From: Xylanimicrobium pachnodae JCM 13526 = NBRC 107786
GTDB taxonomy: Bacteria; Actinomycetota; Actinomycetes; Actinomycetales; Cellulomonadaceae
DNA: 64,000 nucleotides
Assembly (NCBI GenBank): GCA_001592145.1
Contig: BCWJ01000016.1
Coordinates: 44,384 to 108,383, forward strand
Direction: 5' to 3'
A program made the position numbers and the translations under genes. The notes beneath the pieces were generated by a model. It saw only the letters and a program-made list of their open reading frames with translations. It did not search any database and was not told the origin of the DNA. Each line of letters opens with the position of its first letter. Position 1 is the stretch's first letter. Of the stretch, positions 43,861 to 52,488 are shown piece by piece.

Positions 43861-45693
43861 TCAGTTTCCTCCGATGCCCTTGTCCAGGCTGGCGCCTGTC
43901 AGCTTGTTGACCAGTGTGTTGAAGACCAGGATGATGACGATCAGGATCAGGTTGATCGCCGCGGAGAACGCGTACAGACCCATCTCGTCGTAATAGTTGA
44001 GCATCGTGGTCACGATCTTGGTCTGCGAGACCAGCAGCATGAAGAGCGTCAGCTCCCGCAGCGTGCTCATGAACGGCAGCATGTATCCGGAGATGATGGC
44101 CGACTTCTGGATGGGAATGATGATCCGCGTCATCCGGCGCCACCACGAGATGTTCTGGATGGTCGCCGACTCCTCGATCTCGTGGCTGATCTGGAGCATC
44201 GAGTTCAACGACGCGCGTGACGCGAACGGAATGTACTTCACCGTGCCGGCGATGACGAGCAGCAGGATCGAGTTGAAGATTCCCAGCCGTGAACCGAAGA
44301 TGAAGAACGCGACGCCGACGGCCAGCGAGGGCATCAGGTAGGGCAGGAACGCCATCGAGTTGACGAAGTTCGCCCACCTGCTGCGAATGTTCTTCGACAC
44401 GCAGTACCCGACCAGCAGGCCGATCGTGCCCGCCACGAGCGCGGTCAGCGCCGCCACCAGGATCGTGCGTCCCACCGCGGCCCAGATCAGCGAGTTGTGC
44501 AGGATGCCGTACTGGCCGTAGAGGGCTTCGTTGGTGTTGGTGTCCGTCAGCCACCACTTGGTGGTCAGGTTCGCCGTGTCCCACGTCTTGAGGAAGCTGT
44601 AGTCGCCCGGGTTCGGCAGAAACGTCTCCAGGGCGAAGGCGAGGATCGGGTAGATCGAGGTGACCAGGGTGAGGACCACGAACACGCCGGCGACGACGTA
44701 CCGCCCGATCGCCCCGAGGTTCACCTTGCTGGTCTGGCCCGACTTCCCGGAGACGGTCGTGTAGCTCTTGCGTCCCGACGTGGAGAGCTGGTTGGTGATC
44801 ATCAGCACGATGCCGAACGTCATCATCGTGACGGCGAGGATCGACGCCTCACCCTGGCGGTTGACGCTCATCTCGACGTAGCGCGTCGCCAACGTCGTGA
44901 ACTTCAGGTAGTGCGGCACGGGGTACGAGCCGACCGCGGAGGCGAAGACGAGCAGGATGGTCGAGAGCACGGCCGGGGTGACCATGGGCAGCGTGACCCG
45001 GAAGAGCGTCTTCCAGCGCGGCGTGTTCAAGATGGTCGCCGCCTCTTCGAGGTTCGCGTCCATGTTCCGGAAGATCGCGCCGATGAGGATGTACGCGAAC
45101 GGCGCGTAGTGCATCGCGAGCACGAGTCCCGAGGGCAGCAGCCCCTCGGCGATCCACGCCGTCGTGTGGATGCCGAACACCGACGCCAGCAGCCCGTCCG
45201 AGCCGCCGGTGACCTCGGAGGACGAGAAGAAGTTGCTCCAGACGATGGCCAGCGTCCACTGCGGCATCATGTAGGGGAACATGAAGATGCCCGACAGGTA
45301 GCCCTTGAACCGCAGGTTCGTCCGGGTGACCAGATAGGCGAAGGCGCCACCGTAGAGGATCGCTCCGGCGCACGCGATCACGGCCATCGCGACCGTGTTC
45401 AGCAGCGGGGTGGTGAAGTTGATCCCGCGCAGCATGCCGCCGAACAGGTCCTGCCAGTTCGCGAGGGTGAACCCCCGCCCCGTCCCCAGCTCGTCGTCGA
45501 TCGATCCCGCATGGACGGTCACCGTGTCGACGACGATCGTGACGAGCGGGGCGATGGTCGAGATCGTCAGGACGACGCCGAGGACGAGCAGGACGCTGTT
45601 CCACGGCTTCGACAGGTAGGACTTCGTGCGACGCAACGCGACCTGGACGCCGCCGGGTCCCGGACCGGGCAACGCGGTTTGTACAGCGCTCAC
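43861..45693 (-). CDS. Double-length ABC transporter permease (FbpB/FutB-like)
   Basis: 610 residues with about twelve helices in two homologous halves, each with an EAA-type loop (NLEEAATILNTPRWKTLFRVTLP and EIEESATIQNISWWRRMTRIIIP). This layout is typical of iron(III), phosphonate and phosphoglycerate-type ABC permeases. GTG start follows GAAGGAAGTCAC. It is one base from the ATPase gene downstream and 170 bp from the binding protein upstream, with an intercistronic hairpin between. Confidence 0.92.
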   Translation of the reverse strand: MSAVQTALPGPGPGGVQVALRRTKSYLSKPWNSVLLVLGVVLTISTIAPLVTIVVDTVTVHAGSIDDELGTGRGFTLANWQDLFGGMLRGINFTTPLLNTVAMAVIACAGAILYGGAFAYLVTRTNLRFKGYLSGIFMFPYMMPQWTLAIVWSNFFSSSEVTGGSDGLLASVFGIHTTAWIAEGLLPSGLVLAMHYAPFAYILIGAIFRNMDANLEEAATILNTPRWKTLFRVTLPMVTPAVLSTILLVFASAVGSYPVPHYLKFTTLATRYVEMSVNRQGEASILAVTMMTFGIVLMITNQLSTSGRKSYTTVSGKSGQTSKVNLGAIGRYVVAGVFVVLTLVTSIYPILAFALETFLPNPGDYSFLKTWDTANLTTKWWLTDTNTNEALYGQYGILHNSLIWAAVGRTILVAALTALVAGTIGLLVGYCVSKNIRSRWANFVNSMAFLPYLMPSLAVGVAFFIFGSRLGIFNSILLLVIAGTVKYIPFASRASLNSMLQISHEIEESATIQNISWWRRMTRIIIPIQKSAIISGYMLPFMSTLRELTLFMLLVSQTKIVTTMLNYYDEMGLYAFSAAINLILIVIILVFNTLVNKLTGASLDKGIGGN

Positions 45694-45799
45694 GTGACTT
45701 CCTTCGTTCGCGGCAGGAGGCGTCGTCCCTCACGGGACGTCTCGGTCAGGCGGCACCGGCGCGGCGGACCCTCGGTCCGGGCCGCGCGGTGCCACGGCG

Positions 45800-45845
45800 C
45801 GCTCGGTCCCCGGCCGCGGCGAGACCGTGCACCGGGGGCCGAGCG
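45800..45845. terminator. Intercistronic hairpin between binding protein and permease
   Basis: Arms 45800-45813 and 45832-45845 pair at 13 of 14 positions plus a wobble, with an 18-nt loop. Such hairpins after binding-protein genes usually stabilise or attenuate the transcript so that binding protein is made in excess. Confidence 0.55.
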
Positions 45846-45863
45846 CTGTGTGGGCCGGGTCGC

Positions 45864-47204
45864 TTACCGCGAACCGACGATCATGTCGATCCAGTCGCTC
45901 ATGACCGGAGCCACCTTCGCGAGGTACTGCGCGTCCTCGAGGACGAGGCGGCCACCGTCGTCGGACACCCACCAGTCGTGGCCCTTGTCGTCCATCGCGG
46001 GGAACTCGTCCTTGCCGTCGACGACGCCGTCCTGCGTGTGGTCCTGGTTGATGTTCGGGTTGGCCGAGTACCCGCCGATGTCCTTGCCCCAGGCGGCGAA
46101 GCCCTGCTCGTCCGTGACCATGAAGGAGATGAACGCCATGGCCGTCCACGGGAGCGGCGACGTCTTCGGGAGCGCGAGGTAGTGCTTGTAGCCGAAGCCG
46201 CCCGGGCCCGCGTAGCCGTCCTGGTACGCGGCGATGTCCACGTTCTTGACCGAGGACGTCGCCGACTCCTCGATGGAGCGGAGCTTGGAGTAGACGAGCA
46301 GGCCGGTGGCACCCTTCGCGGACGTCGTGACGAGCTGCTGCTCGATCGGGCCGTCATCGGTCTGCTCGTTGTACTGCGAGGCCCACAGCTTGATCCACGC
46401 GAGGGCGTACTTGGCGTTGTCGCCCTCCAGGCCCAGGCTCTTCGCCTCGTCGGCCATGGCGTCGACGGTCGGCTTGAAGGCCGCCTGCTGGCCGGCGTCG
46501 AGCTTGTCGAAGGCGTCCTTGAGCGTGGTCGCGTACGTGTCCTCGGTCAGCATGTACAGGAAGTTCTTGCCGACGGGCTCGGAGTTGACGCCCATGAACA
46601 TGGGCGACTCCCCCTCGGCGACGAAGTCCCAGACGTTGCCGTACGACGTGCCGGCGAGGTTGTTGTACTGGAACACCTTGGACAGCGTCTGGAGCGTCAG
46701 CAGGGGCGTCGAGTCGACGTCCGCGTTCACGCCCTTGGCGTCCTTCCAGTCCTTCGGGACGAAGTTGAGCAGGACGCCCGTGTCGATCATCTTGGTCTGG
46801 ATCTGGTTCGCGTCCTGGATCAGCGTCATGGAGTACTGGTGCGACGACGAGTTGACGTCCGCGTTCAGCACCGTGAAGATCGAGTTGTTCTTCGGCTGCG
46901 ACCACTCGATCTTGCCGCTGTAGCTCGGGTCGATCTCCTGAAGGGCCGCGATGAACTCCGTCGCCGCATCGGCACCTCGGCTGGAGTTGCCGATCCCGTA
47001 CATCGTCTTTCCGTCGGACTCTTCGATGGCCTTCTTGAAGAGCTCGTCGTTCGTCATGCCCTCGGCCTGCTTGATGATCGACTGCAGCTTCGACGACGCC
47101 GCGTCATCGGTTCCGTTCCCGCCGTCACCCCCACCGCAGCCCGCCACCAGAGCCAGGCTCGCGACACCGGCAACCGCAGCGACGGTTCGCACCACGTTTC
47201 TCAT
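45864..47204 (-). CDS. Extracellular solute-binding lipoprotein of the double-permease ABC system
   Basis: 446 residues from the ATG at 47204; a GAGGAGG site lies 11 bases upstream, slightly far. Lipobox LVAGC with Cys23, Gly/Asp-rich linker, then a type II binding fold (KTMYGIGNSS, PLPWTAMAFISFMVTDEQG). The length and the double permease fit iron, spermidine/putrescine or phosphonate-type substrate-binding proteins; I cannot identify the ligand. First gene of the ABC operon, divergent from the sensory operon at 47471, which also starts with a binding lipoprotein. Confidence 0.9.
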   Translation of the reverse strand: MRNVVRTVAAVAGVASLALVAGCGGGDGGNGTDDAASSKLQSIIKQAEGMTNDELFKKAIEESDGKTMYGIGNSSRGADAATEFIAALQEIDPSYSGKIEWSQPKNNSIFTVLNADVNSSSHQYSMTLIQDANQIQTKMIDTGVLLNFVPKDWKDAKGVNADVDSTPLLTLQTLSKVFQYNNLAGTSYGNVWDFVAEGESPMFMGVNSEPVGKNFLYMLTEDTYATTLKDAFDKLDAGQQAAFKPTVDAMADEAKSLGLEGDNAKYALAWIKLWASQYNEQTDDGPIEQQLVTTSAKGATGLLVYSKLRSIEESATSSVKNVDIAAYQDGYAGPGGFGYKHYLALPKTSPLPWTAMAFISFMVTDEQGFAAWGKDIGGYSANPNINQDHTQDGVVDGKDEFPAMDDKGHDWWVSDDGGRLVLEDAQYLAKVAPVMSDWIDMIVGSR

Positions 47205-47309
47205 GTTGCTGCTGACCTCCTCGTCAGGGAATTTGGCGCATGGCCGGATCGCAATACCGTCCGTCATCGAACACTGATGATCGGCGTCTGCTGCGGCGAT
47301 GCGTTAGGT

Positions 47310-47338
47310 AAGTTATCCCTGCCGCCCGGCCGAACCAA
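47310..47338 (-). promoter_or_regulatory. Promoter of the double-permease ABC operon
   Basis: On the minus strand TTGGTT (47338-47333), 17 bp, TAACTT (47315-47310). The leader would be about 100 nt. Direct TAAC-like repeats around the -10 (GGGATAACTTACCTAACG) could bind the YesN-type regulator. Confidence 0.45.
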
Positions 47339-47433
47339 GCGCCAGGAGCGTCCAGTGGTGCTTTGTCCACCCATTCCCGTGGATCGTCGGCCGACTCGCG
47401 GCCCAGGGCGGGAGCCGAGCGTGACACGGCAAG

Positions 47434-47462
47434 TTGACGCCCCGGGCACCGGTCCGTTCAAT
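47434..47462 (+). promoter_or_regulatory. Promoter of the sensory operon, probably leaderless
   Basis: TTGACG (47434-47439), 17 bp, TTCAAT (47457-47462). Only eight bases separate the -10 from the ATG at 47471 and no Shine-Dalgarno is present, so the transcript probably starts at or next to the ATG. Confidence 0.5.
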
Positions 47463-47470
47463 GGGGCCCC

Positions 47471-48493
47471 ATGCACCGCCGGCTCGGCACCGTCGTCACC
47501 CTCGCGGCGCTCGTCGCGTCGGCGTTCGCGGCCTGCGGTCCCGGCGACTCCCCCGCCCCTCACGAGGAGCTCGTCGTCTACAGCGCGCGCAGCAGCACGC
47601 TGAACAACGCCGTGATACCCGCCTTCGAGGAGACCACCGGCATCAGGGTCAACCTGGTCACCGGGGGTACCGGCGAGCTGCTGGACCGGGTCGAGTCCGA
47701 GCGGTCCGACCCGCATGCCGACGTGCTCTGGGCCGGGGACCGGACGATGCTCGCCGGTTCGATCGCGCTCTTCGAGAGGTACATCTCGCCCGAGGACGCC
47801 CACATGGACCCGACGTTCCGGAACAAGAGCGGATACTTCACCCCCGCCTTCGCGGACCCGACGGTACTCATCGTCAACACGAACCTCGAGGGCAGCAGGC
47901 AGATCACGAGCTACGCGGATCTCCTCGACCCGGCACTCCGAGGCAAGATCGCCTTCGGCGACCCGGCCCGCTCGTCGTCGGCGTTCCAGTCCCTGCTGGC
48001 CATGCTCTACGGTGCGGGCACCGACGAGGACCCGCTGTCCACGAAGGCGTGGGACTTCGTCGACGCGTTCCTGGACAACCTGGACGGGACGATCCTCGAC
48101 TCCTCCGCGCAGGTCTACGAAGGCGTCGCCTCGGGTCGGTTCGTCGTCGGCCTGACCTGGGAGGATCCTGCCGCGAACCTCGTGAGGTCCGGTGCGCCCG
48201 TCGCCGTCGTCTTCCCTACGGAGGGCGCGATCGTCCCGAGCGAGTCCGTGCAGATCGTCAAGGGCGCCCAGCACCTGTCGAGCGCGCGGCGGTTCGTCGA
48301 CTACCTGCTGTCACCGGACGTTCAGGAGCGGGTCGGGCAGACCACGACGATCAGGCCGCTGCGCCACGGGGTGGCGCTCGCCGACTACCTGACGCCCACG
48401 GCACAGATCGCACGTTTCGACACGTACGACGACGCCTGGGTCGCACACCACACCGACGAGATCGAACGCCGCTTCGAGGCTCGCCGACCGTGA
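47471..48493 (+). CDS. Sensory solute-binding lipoprotein of a three-component system
   Basis: 340 residues. Lipobox FAAC with Cys22, then a type II binding fold like iron(III)/PgtC-type proteins (LVVYSARSSTLNNAVIPAFEETTGIRV, VLWAGDRTMLAGSIALFERY, GLTWEDPAANLVRSGAPVAVVFP). It has no permease in its own operon. The next two genes are a histidine kinase and a response regulator, so it likely presents the ligand to the kinase. The divergent ABC operon carries its own, different binding protein. Stop is 10 bp before the kinase start. Confidence 0.9.
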   Translation: MHRRLGTVVTLAALVASAFAACGPGDSPAPHEELVVYSARSSTLNNAVIPAFEETTGIRVNLVTGGTGELLDRVESERSDPHADVLWAGDRTMLAGSIALFERYISPEDAHMDPTFRNKSGYFTPAFADPTVLIVNTNLEGSRQITSYADLLDPALRGKIAFGDPARSSSAFQSLLAMLYGAGTDEDPLSTKAWDFVDAFLDNLDGTILDSSAQVYEGVASGRFVVGLTWEDPAANLVRSGAPVAVVFPTEGAIVPSESVQIVKGAQHLSSARRFVDYLLSPDVQERVGQTTTIRPLRHGVALADYLTPTAQIARFDTYDDAWVAHHTDEIERRFEARRP

Positions 48494-48503
48494 GCGGGAA
48501 CCC

Positions 48504-50222
48504 GTGAAGCACTACGTCGAGCACTTGAGCACCGAGCTGTTCCGGTACGCGCTCACGGCCATCCTCCTGCTCTTCTTGATCCTCACGGTGGGGCTGGCCG
48601 TGAACCTGCAGCAGTCGACGGTGAGCGTGCTCGACGACGGCGCGACCCGCCTGTCGGCGTTCTGGGCGCAGAGCGTCTCCGACATCGAACGCGGGCTGCG
48701 TCGGCTCGACGGCGACGCCCGCGTCTCGGTCGCCGCCCTGCGCGACGGCACGCCCGACGATCGGGCGGCCGCCTATGAGGTCCTCTACGACGAGGTGAAC
48801 GCCTGGGCACCACAGTCGTCGTTCGCCGTGACAGACGCTGACGGCGTCGTCGTGGCGAGCAACCTGTACGCGGCCAACCAGGCGTCGCTCGGCGATCCCG
48901 GGATGATCGCCTCCTTGCGAGCGAGTGTCGAACGTTCTCCGGTCGGCATCGCGCGTCGCGCACTGTGGACCCGCCTGGCGGACCCGCACACCGGGGCGTA
49001 CGTCACCGCGCGGCGCCTCACCGACGACGCCGGGGTCTGGGACGGCTCACTGCTCATCGGGGTCCTCGGCGAGAAGGGTCTGCTCGTCCAGGCTCGCGCG
49101 CAGAGCATCGAACGCATCGTGGTGACCGACGCCTTCGACAACATCCTCCTCGACACGGCCGTGCGGCCCAGCGCCGCCGACGACGCGCTGGGCGGCAAGT
49201 TCACCGCCGAGGTGCGCAACGCGCTGACCCTCCACGCCAACGGGATCGACTACTTCTTCGCCCGGCAGACGGACCCCGGCACGGCGGTCACCGTCACCGT
49301 CCTGGCTCCGCAACGGCTCTTCTGGCGGTTCGCAACCACGAGCCTCGCGGCACTGGCCGTCGCCGCCGCGTTGATGATCGTCCTCGCACGCGTCGTGACC
49401 CGCCGCCGCTCCCGACGCTCCGCGCAGGCGCTGGCGAGCCTCGACCACGCGATCGGCGAATGGCTCGGCGGAAGGCTCGAGTACCGGCTGGCCGAACCCA
49501 CCTTCGGCGAGTTCGCCGGGATCTACCAGAGCTTCAACCAGCTCATCGGCGAGCTCGACGCCCAGATCACGAGCAACGCCGCCCTGGAACGCTCCCACAC
49601 CGCACTCGAGAAGCGGCAGCTGGAGATGCAGTTCAACCCGCACTTCATCTTCAACACGATGGAGATCGTGCGCTACCAGATCGCCACCGATCCGGCGGCG
49701 GCCAGCCAGATCGTGCTGGACCTGGCCAGGCTCATGCGCTACTCGGTCCGGGGGCTCGGCACCGCGGTGCGTCTCAGCGAAGACCTGGAGTACCTCACCG
49801 CCTACCTGGATCTGCACCAGCGGCGCATGGGCGACCGGCTCGACTGCGAGGTCTCGTGCACCCCCGACGCCGCCGAAGCGCTGGTCCCCCGCCTGCTGGT
49901 CCAGCCGCTCGTCGAGAACGCGCTCGCCCATGCCCGGCCCCCGAGCGGGACCGCCCTGCGCGTGCACGTCAGCGCCGAGGTGATCGACGACGTACTGACG
50001 ATCTGTGTCGCCGACAACGGCCGAGCCCTGGACCCAGGCCTGCTGCACCGGATCGAGGACAGCCTCGCGGGCGACGAGCAGCCCGCAGCACACCTGGGAC
50101 TGTTCCTCGTCCACCGGGTGGTCACGCTCATCTACGGACGGGGCGAGGGGTACGGTCTGCACCTGACCTCGGACGACGCCGCCGGCACCCGGGCGACGGT
50201 CCGACTGCCCCACGAGGTGTGA
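48504..50222 (+). CDS. YesM/LytS-type sensor histidine kinase
   Basis: 572 residues, GTG start. Membrane helices at about 15-35 and 272-297 enclose a 235-residue extracellular sensor domain (dCache-like). After the second helix a HAMP-like stretch leads to a His_kinase domain with phospho-acceptor His380 in QFNPHFIFNTME. The ATP-binding part has PLVENALAHA and DNGRALDPG. It phosphorylates the YesN-type regulator encoded next. Such kinases are typical of Firmicutes sugar systems and less common in actinobacteria. The upstream binding lipoprotein is its probable input. Confidence 0.93.
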   Translation: MKHYVEHLSTELFRYALTAILLLFLILTVGLAVNLQQSTVSVLDDGATRLSAFWAQSVSDIERGLRRLDGDARVSVAALRDGTPDDRAAAYEVLYDEVNAWAPQSSFAVTDADGVVVASNLYAANQASLGDPGMIASLRASVERSPVGIARRALWTRLADPHTGAYVTARRLTDDAGVWDGSLLIGVLGEKGLLVQARAQSIERIVVTDAFDNILLDTAVRPSAADDALGGKFTAEVRNALTLHANGIDYFFARQTDPGTAVTVTVLAPQRLFWRFATTSLAALAVAAALMIVLARVVTRRRSRRSAQALASLDHAIGEWLGGRLEYRLAEPTFGEFAGIYQSFNQLIGELDAQITSNAALERSHTALEKRQLEMQFNPHFIFNTMEIVRYQIATDPAAASQIVLDLARLMRYSVRGLGTAVRLSEDLEYLTAYLDLHQRRMGDRLDCEVSCTPDAAEALVPRLLVQPLVENALAHARPPSGTALRVHVSAEVIDDVLTICVADNGRALDPGLLHRIEDSLAGDEQPAAHLGLFLVHRVVTLIYGRGEGYGLHLTSDDAAGTRATVRLPHEV

Positions 50223-50239
50223 GAGGAGGGCGCACCGAG

Positions 50240-51019
50240 ATGCAACGAGTACTTGTGGTCGAGGACGCGGAACCGATCCGCAAGGGCCTGATCTTCTCCA
50301 CCGACTGGGAAGCCATGGGCTGCGTCGTCGTCGGGGAGGCAGCGAACGGCGCCGAAGGGCTGGAGCTGCTCGATGCCCTCTCCCCCGACATCGTCATCAC
50401 CGACATCCGGATGCCCGGCATCGACGGGCTCGCCATGCTCGCGGCCCGGCCGCCCGGCGAAGGCTACGAGGCGATCGTCCTGACCGGGTTCGACGAGTTC
50501 GAGCTGGTCAAGCGGGCGCTGCGCCTCGGCGTCATCGACTACCTCCTCAAACCGGTGGCACCCGAGGAACTGCAGCAGAGCATCGAGTCGGCATCCACGC
50601 GGCTACGCCTGTGGCACCGCACCGAGCACGAACGCGACGAGGCCGAGGCGCTGCGGATCGCTCAGGGCTTCCTCAACACGGTGCCGAGCACGGACGGCGA
50701 GCACTCCGAGCACGTCGCCGCGATGCTGCGCATCGCTCACACGTCGTACATGCGCAAGATCCGGCTCAAGGACCTCGCCGCGCAGATCAACCTGACCTCC
50801 GGGTACCTCAACGCCCAGTTCAAGCAGGAGATCGGCACGACGTTCAACGACTACCTGAACCGGTACCGCATCCAGCAGGCCGTCCAGATCCTCATCGCGG
50901 AGGACGCCAAGGTCTACACGGTCGCCGAACGCGTGGGCATCCCCGACTACAAGTACTTCGTGCGGGTGTTCCGCAAGTACGTCGGGCACTCCCCTCACGA
51001 GCTCCTCCTCAGGCGATGA
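50240..51019 (+). CDS. YesN-type response regulator (receiver plus AraC HTH)
   Basis: 259 residues from the ATG at 50240; AGGAGG lies 11-12 bases before. Receiver domain 1-120 with phosphorylation site Asp55 in ITDIRMPG and Lys in DYLLKPV. The C-terminal AraC double HTH (about 165-259) has LKDLAAQINLTSGYLNAQFKQEIGT and VAERVGIPDYKYFVRVFRKYVGHSP. It likely activates the divergent ABC operon at 47204 in response to ligand sensed by the lipoprotein-kinase pair. Confidence 0.93.
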   Translation: MQRVLVVEDAEPIRKGLIFSTDWEAMGCVVVGEAANGAEGLELLDALSPDIVITDIRMPGIDGLAMLAARPPGEGYEAIVLTGFDEFELVKRALRLGVIDYLLKPVAPEELQQSIESASTRLRLWHRTEHERDEAEALRIAQGFLNTVPSTDGEHSEHVAAMLRIAHTSYMRKIRLKDLAAQINLTSGYLNAQFKQEIGTTFNDYLNRYRIQQAVQILIAEDAKVYTVAERVGIPDYKYFVRVFRKYVGHSPHELLLRR

Positions 51020-51098
51020 CGCGAGGGGCCAGCGGAGAGCGAGGGGCGCTCGTCGCCGGGTTGCCGGGCGGGGTACTGTCACCGCGGAAAGGCACCGC

Positions 51099-51845
51099 AT
51101 GCACCCCCGGCAATCCCTGAACGTCACCGCCGCACGCCAGGTCGACGGTGAACTGTTGGAACACCGGTTCACGCTGGGGGACGTCCCCGGCATCCTCTGG
51201 ACCCCAGCCGGTGAGACCCCGTCCCCCCTCATCCTGCTGGGCCACCCTGGTGGGCTGGACGCCATGTACCCGCGGCTGATCGGGCGGGTCCGCGGCGCGG
51301 CAGCCGACGGGTTCGCCACCGCGACGATCGAGCTGCCGGGCAGCGGCAACCGGCCCCCGCTTCCCGGCGTCGATCAGGCCCGAGGTGACCTGCGGCGCGC
51401 GATCGGGGCGGGCGAGAGGGTGCCGGACGACGTCGTGGATCGGCTCGTGCTGCCCCTCGTCGACACCGCCGTCCCGGAATGGCAGGCCACCATCGACGGG
51501 CTGCTCGCGCTGCCCCAGGTACGCGGACCCGTCGGGATCTCCGGCGGGGTGATCTCGATCGGCGTGCGGCTCGCCGCCCTCGAACCGCGCATCGCCGCGG
51601 CCGGGCTGTTCGCCGGGAGCTACGTGCCGCGCACCATCCTGGAGGAGGCACGCCACGTGACGGTTCCGGTGCACATGCTGCTCCAGTGGGACGACGCCGG
51701 GAACGACCGCCAGGTGGCCCTGGACCTGTTCGACGCCCTCGGCTCGAAGGAGAAGACCCTGCAGGCGAACCTGGGCGGGCACACGGGGGTTCCGGCGCAT
51801 GCGGGCGAGGACGCGGCGCGGTTCTTCGCGCGGCACCTCGGCTAG
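51099..51845 (+). CDS. Alpha/beta hydrolase (dienelactone hydrolase-like)
   Basis: 248 residues, ATG start near 51099 after a GCGGAAAGGC site. The nucleophile elbow reads GISGG (Ser around residue 146), with an acid candidate in LLQWDDAGNDRQ and His in LGGHTGVPAH, giving a plausible Ser-Asp-His triad. No signal peptide. It may be an esterase of unknown substrate. It is separated by 79 bp from the response regulator, so co-transcription with the sensory operon is possible but not shown. Confidence 0.82.
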   Translation: MHPRQSLNVTAARQVDGELLEHRFTLGDVPGILWTPAGETPSPLILLGHPGGLDAMYPRLIGRVRGAAADGFATATIELPGSGNRPPLPGVDQARGDLRRAIGAGERVPDDVVDRLVLPLVDTAVPEWQATIDGLLALPQVRGPVGISGGVISIGVRLAALEPRIAAAGLFAGSYVPRTILEEARHVTVPVHMLLQWDDAGNDRQVALDLFDALGSKEKTLQANLGGHTGVPAHAGEDAARFFARHLG

Positions 51846-51867
51846 CGCGTCGTACCGTGCCGGCGGG

Positions 51868-52488
51868 TCAGAGCATGCCGCGGTCTCGGGCGGTGGCGGC
51901 CGCCTCCGTGCGCGACTGGGTGCCGAGCTTGGTGTTGATGTGCGCCAGGTGGGACTTGACGGTCGCGACGGACAGGAACAGCTCGCGCGCGATGGCATCG
52001 TTCGACCGGCCCGCCGCGACCAGGCGGAGCACCTCGAGCTCACGTGCGCTGAGGGTCTCGCCGGGTGCCCGCAGGCGCCCCAGGAGACGGCGCTGCACGT
52101 CCGAGCCGAGTGCCACCTCACCGGCGGCGGCGGAGCGGATACCCCGGACGAGCTCCTCGGTCGGGGCGTCCTTGAGGAGGTAGCCGGTCGCGCCCGCCTC
52201 GATGGCGGCGAGGATGTCGGCGTCGGTGCCGTACGTCGTCACGACGAGCACCGGCGTGCGATGCCGCTGGACGATGGTGCCGGCGGCAGCGGCCCCGCTC
52301 ATCCGTGTGGCGCCGAAGCGTAGGTCGAGCAGGATGACGTCGGCGCGGTCGCCGCCGGCGAGCCAGTCGAGGAGATCCTCGGCCGTCGAGGTCTCGTGCA
52401 CGACCCGCATGTCGGGCTGGCCGTCGACGACGGCACGCAGCCCGGCGCGGACCACCGGATGGTCGTCGGCGAGGACGACGTCGATCAT
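51868..52488 (-). CDS. NarL-type LuxR response regulator
   Basis: 206 residues. Receiver with Asp55 in VILLDLRFG and the acidic pocket ADDHPVV at the start. The C-terminal LuxR HTH is LSARELEVLRLVAAGRSNDAIARELFLSVATVKSHLAHINTKL in type, at about 140-200. It pairs with the kinase at 52485 (ATGA-type overlap) and probably regulates the divergent ABC exporter at 53897. Confidence 0.93.
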   Translation of the reverse strand: MIDVVLADDHPVVRAGLRAVVDGQPDMRVVHETSTAEDLLDWLAGGDRADVILLDLRFGATRMSGAAAAGTIVQRHRTPVLVVTTYGTDADILAAIEAGATGYLLKDAPTEELVRGIRSAAAGEVALGSDVQRRLLGRLRAPGETLSARELEVLRLVAAGRSNDAIARELFLSVATVKSHLAHINTKLGTQSRTEAAATARDRGML

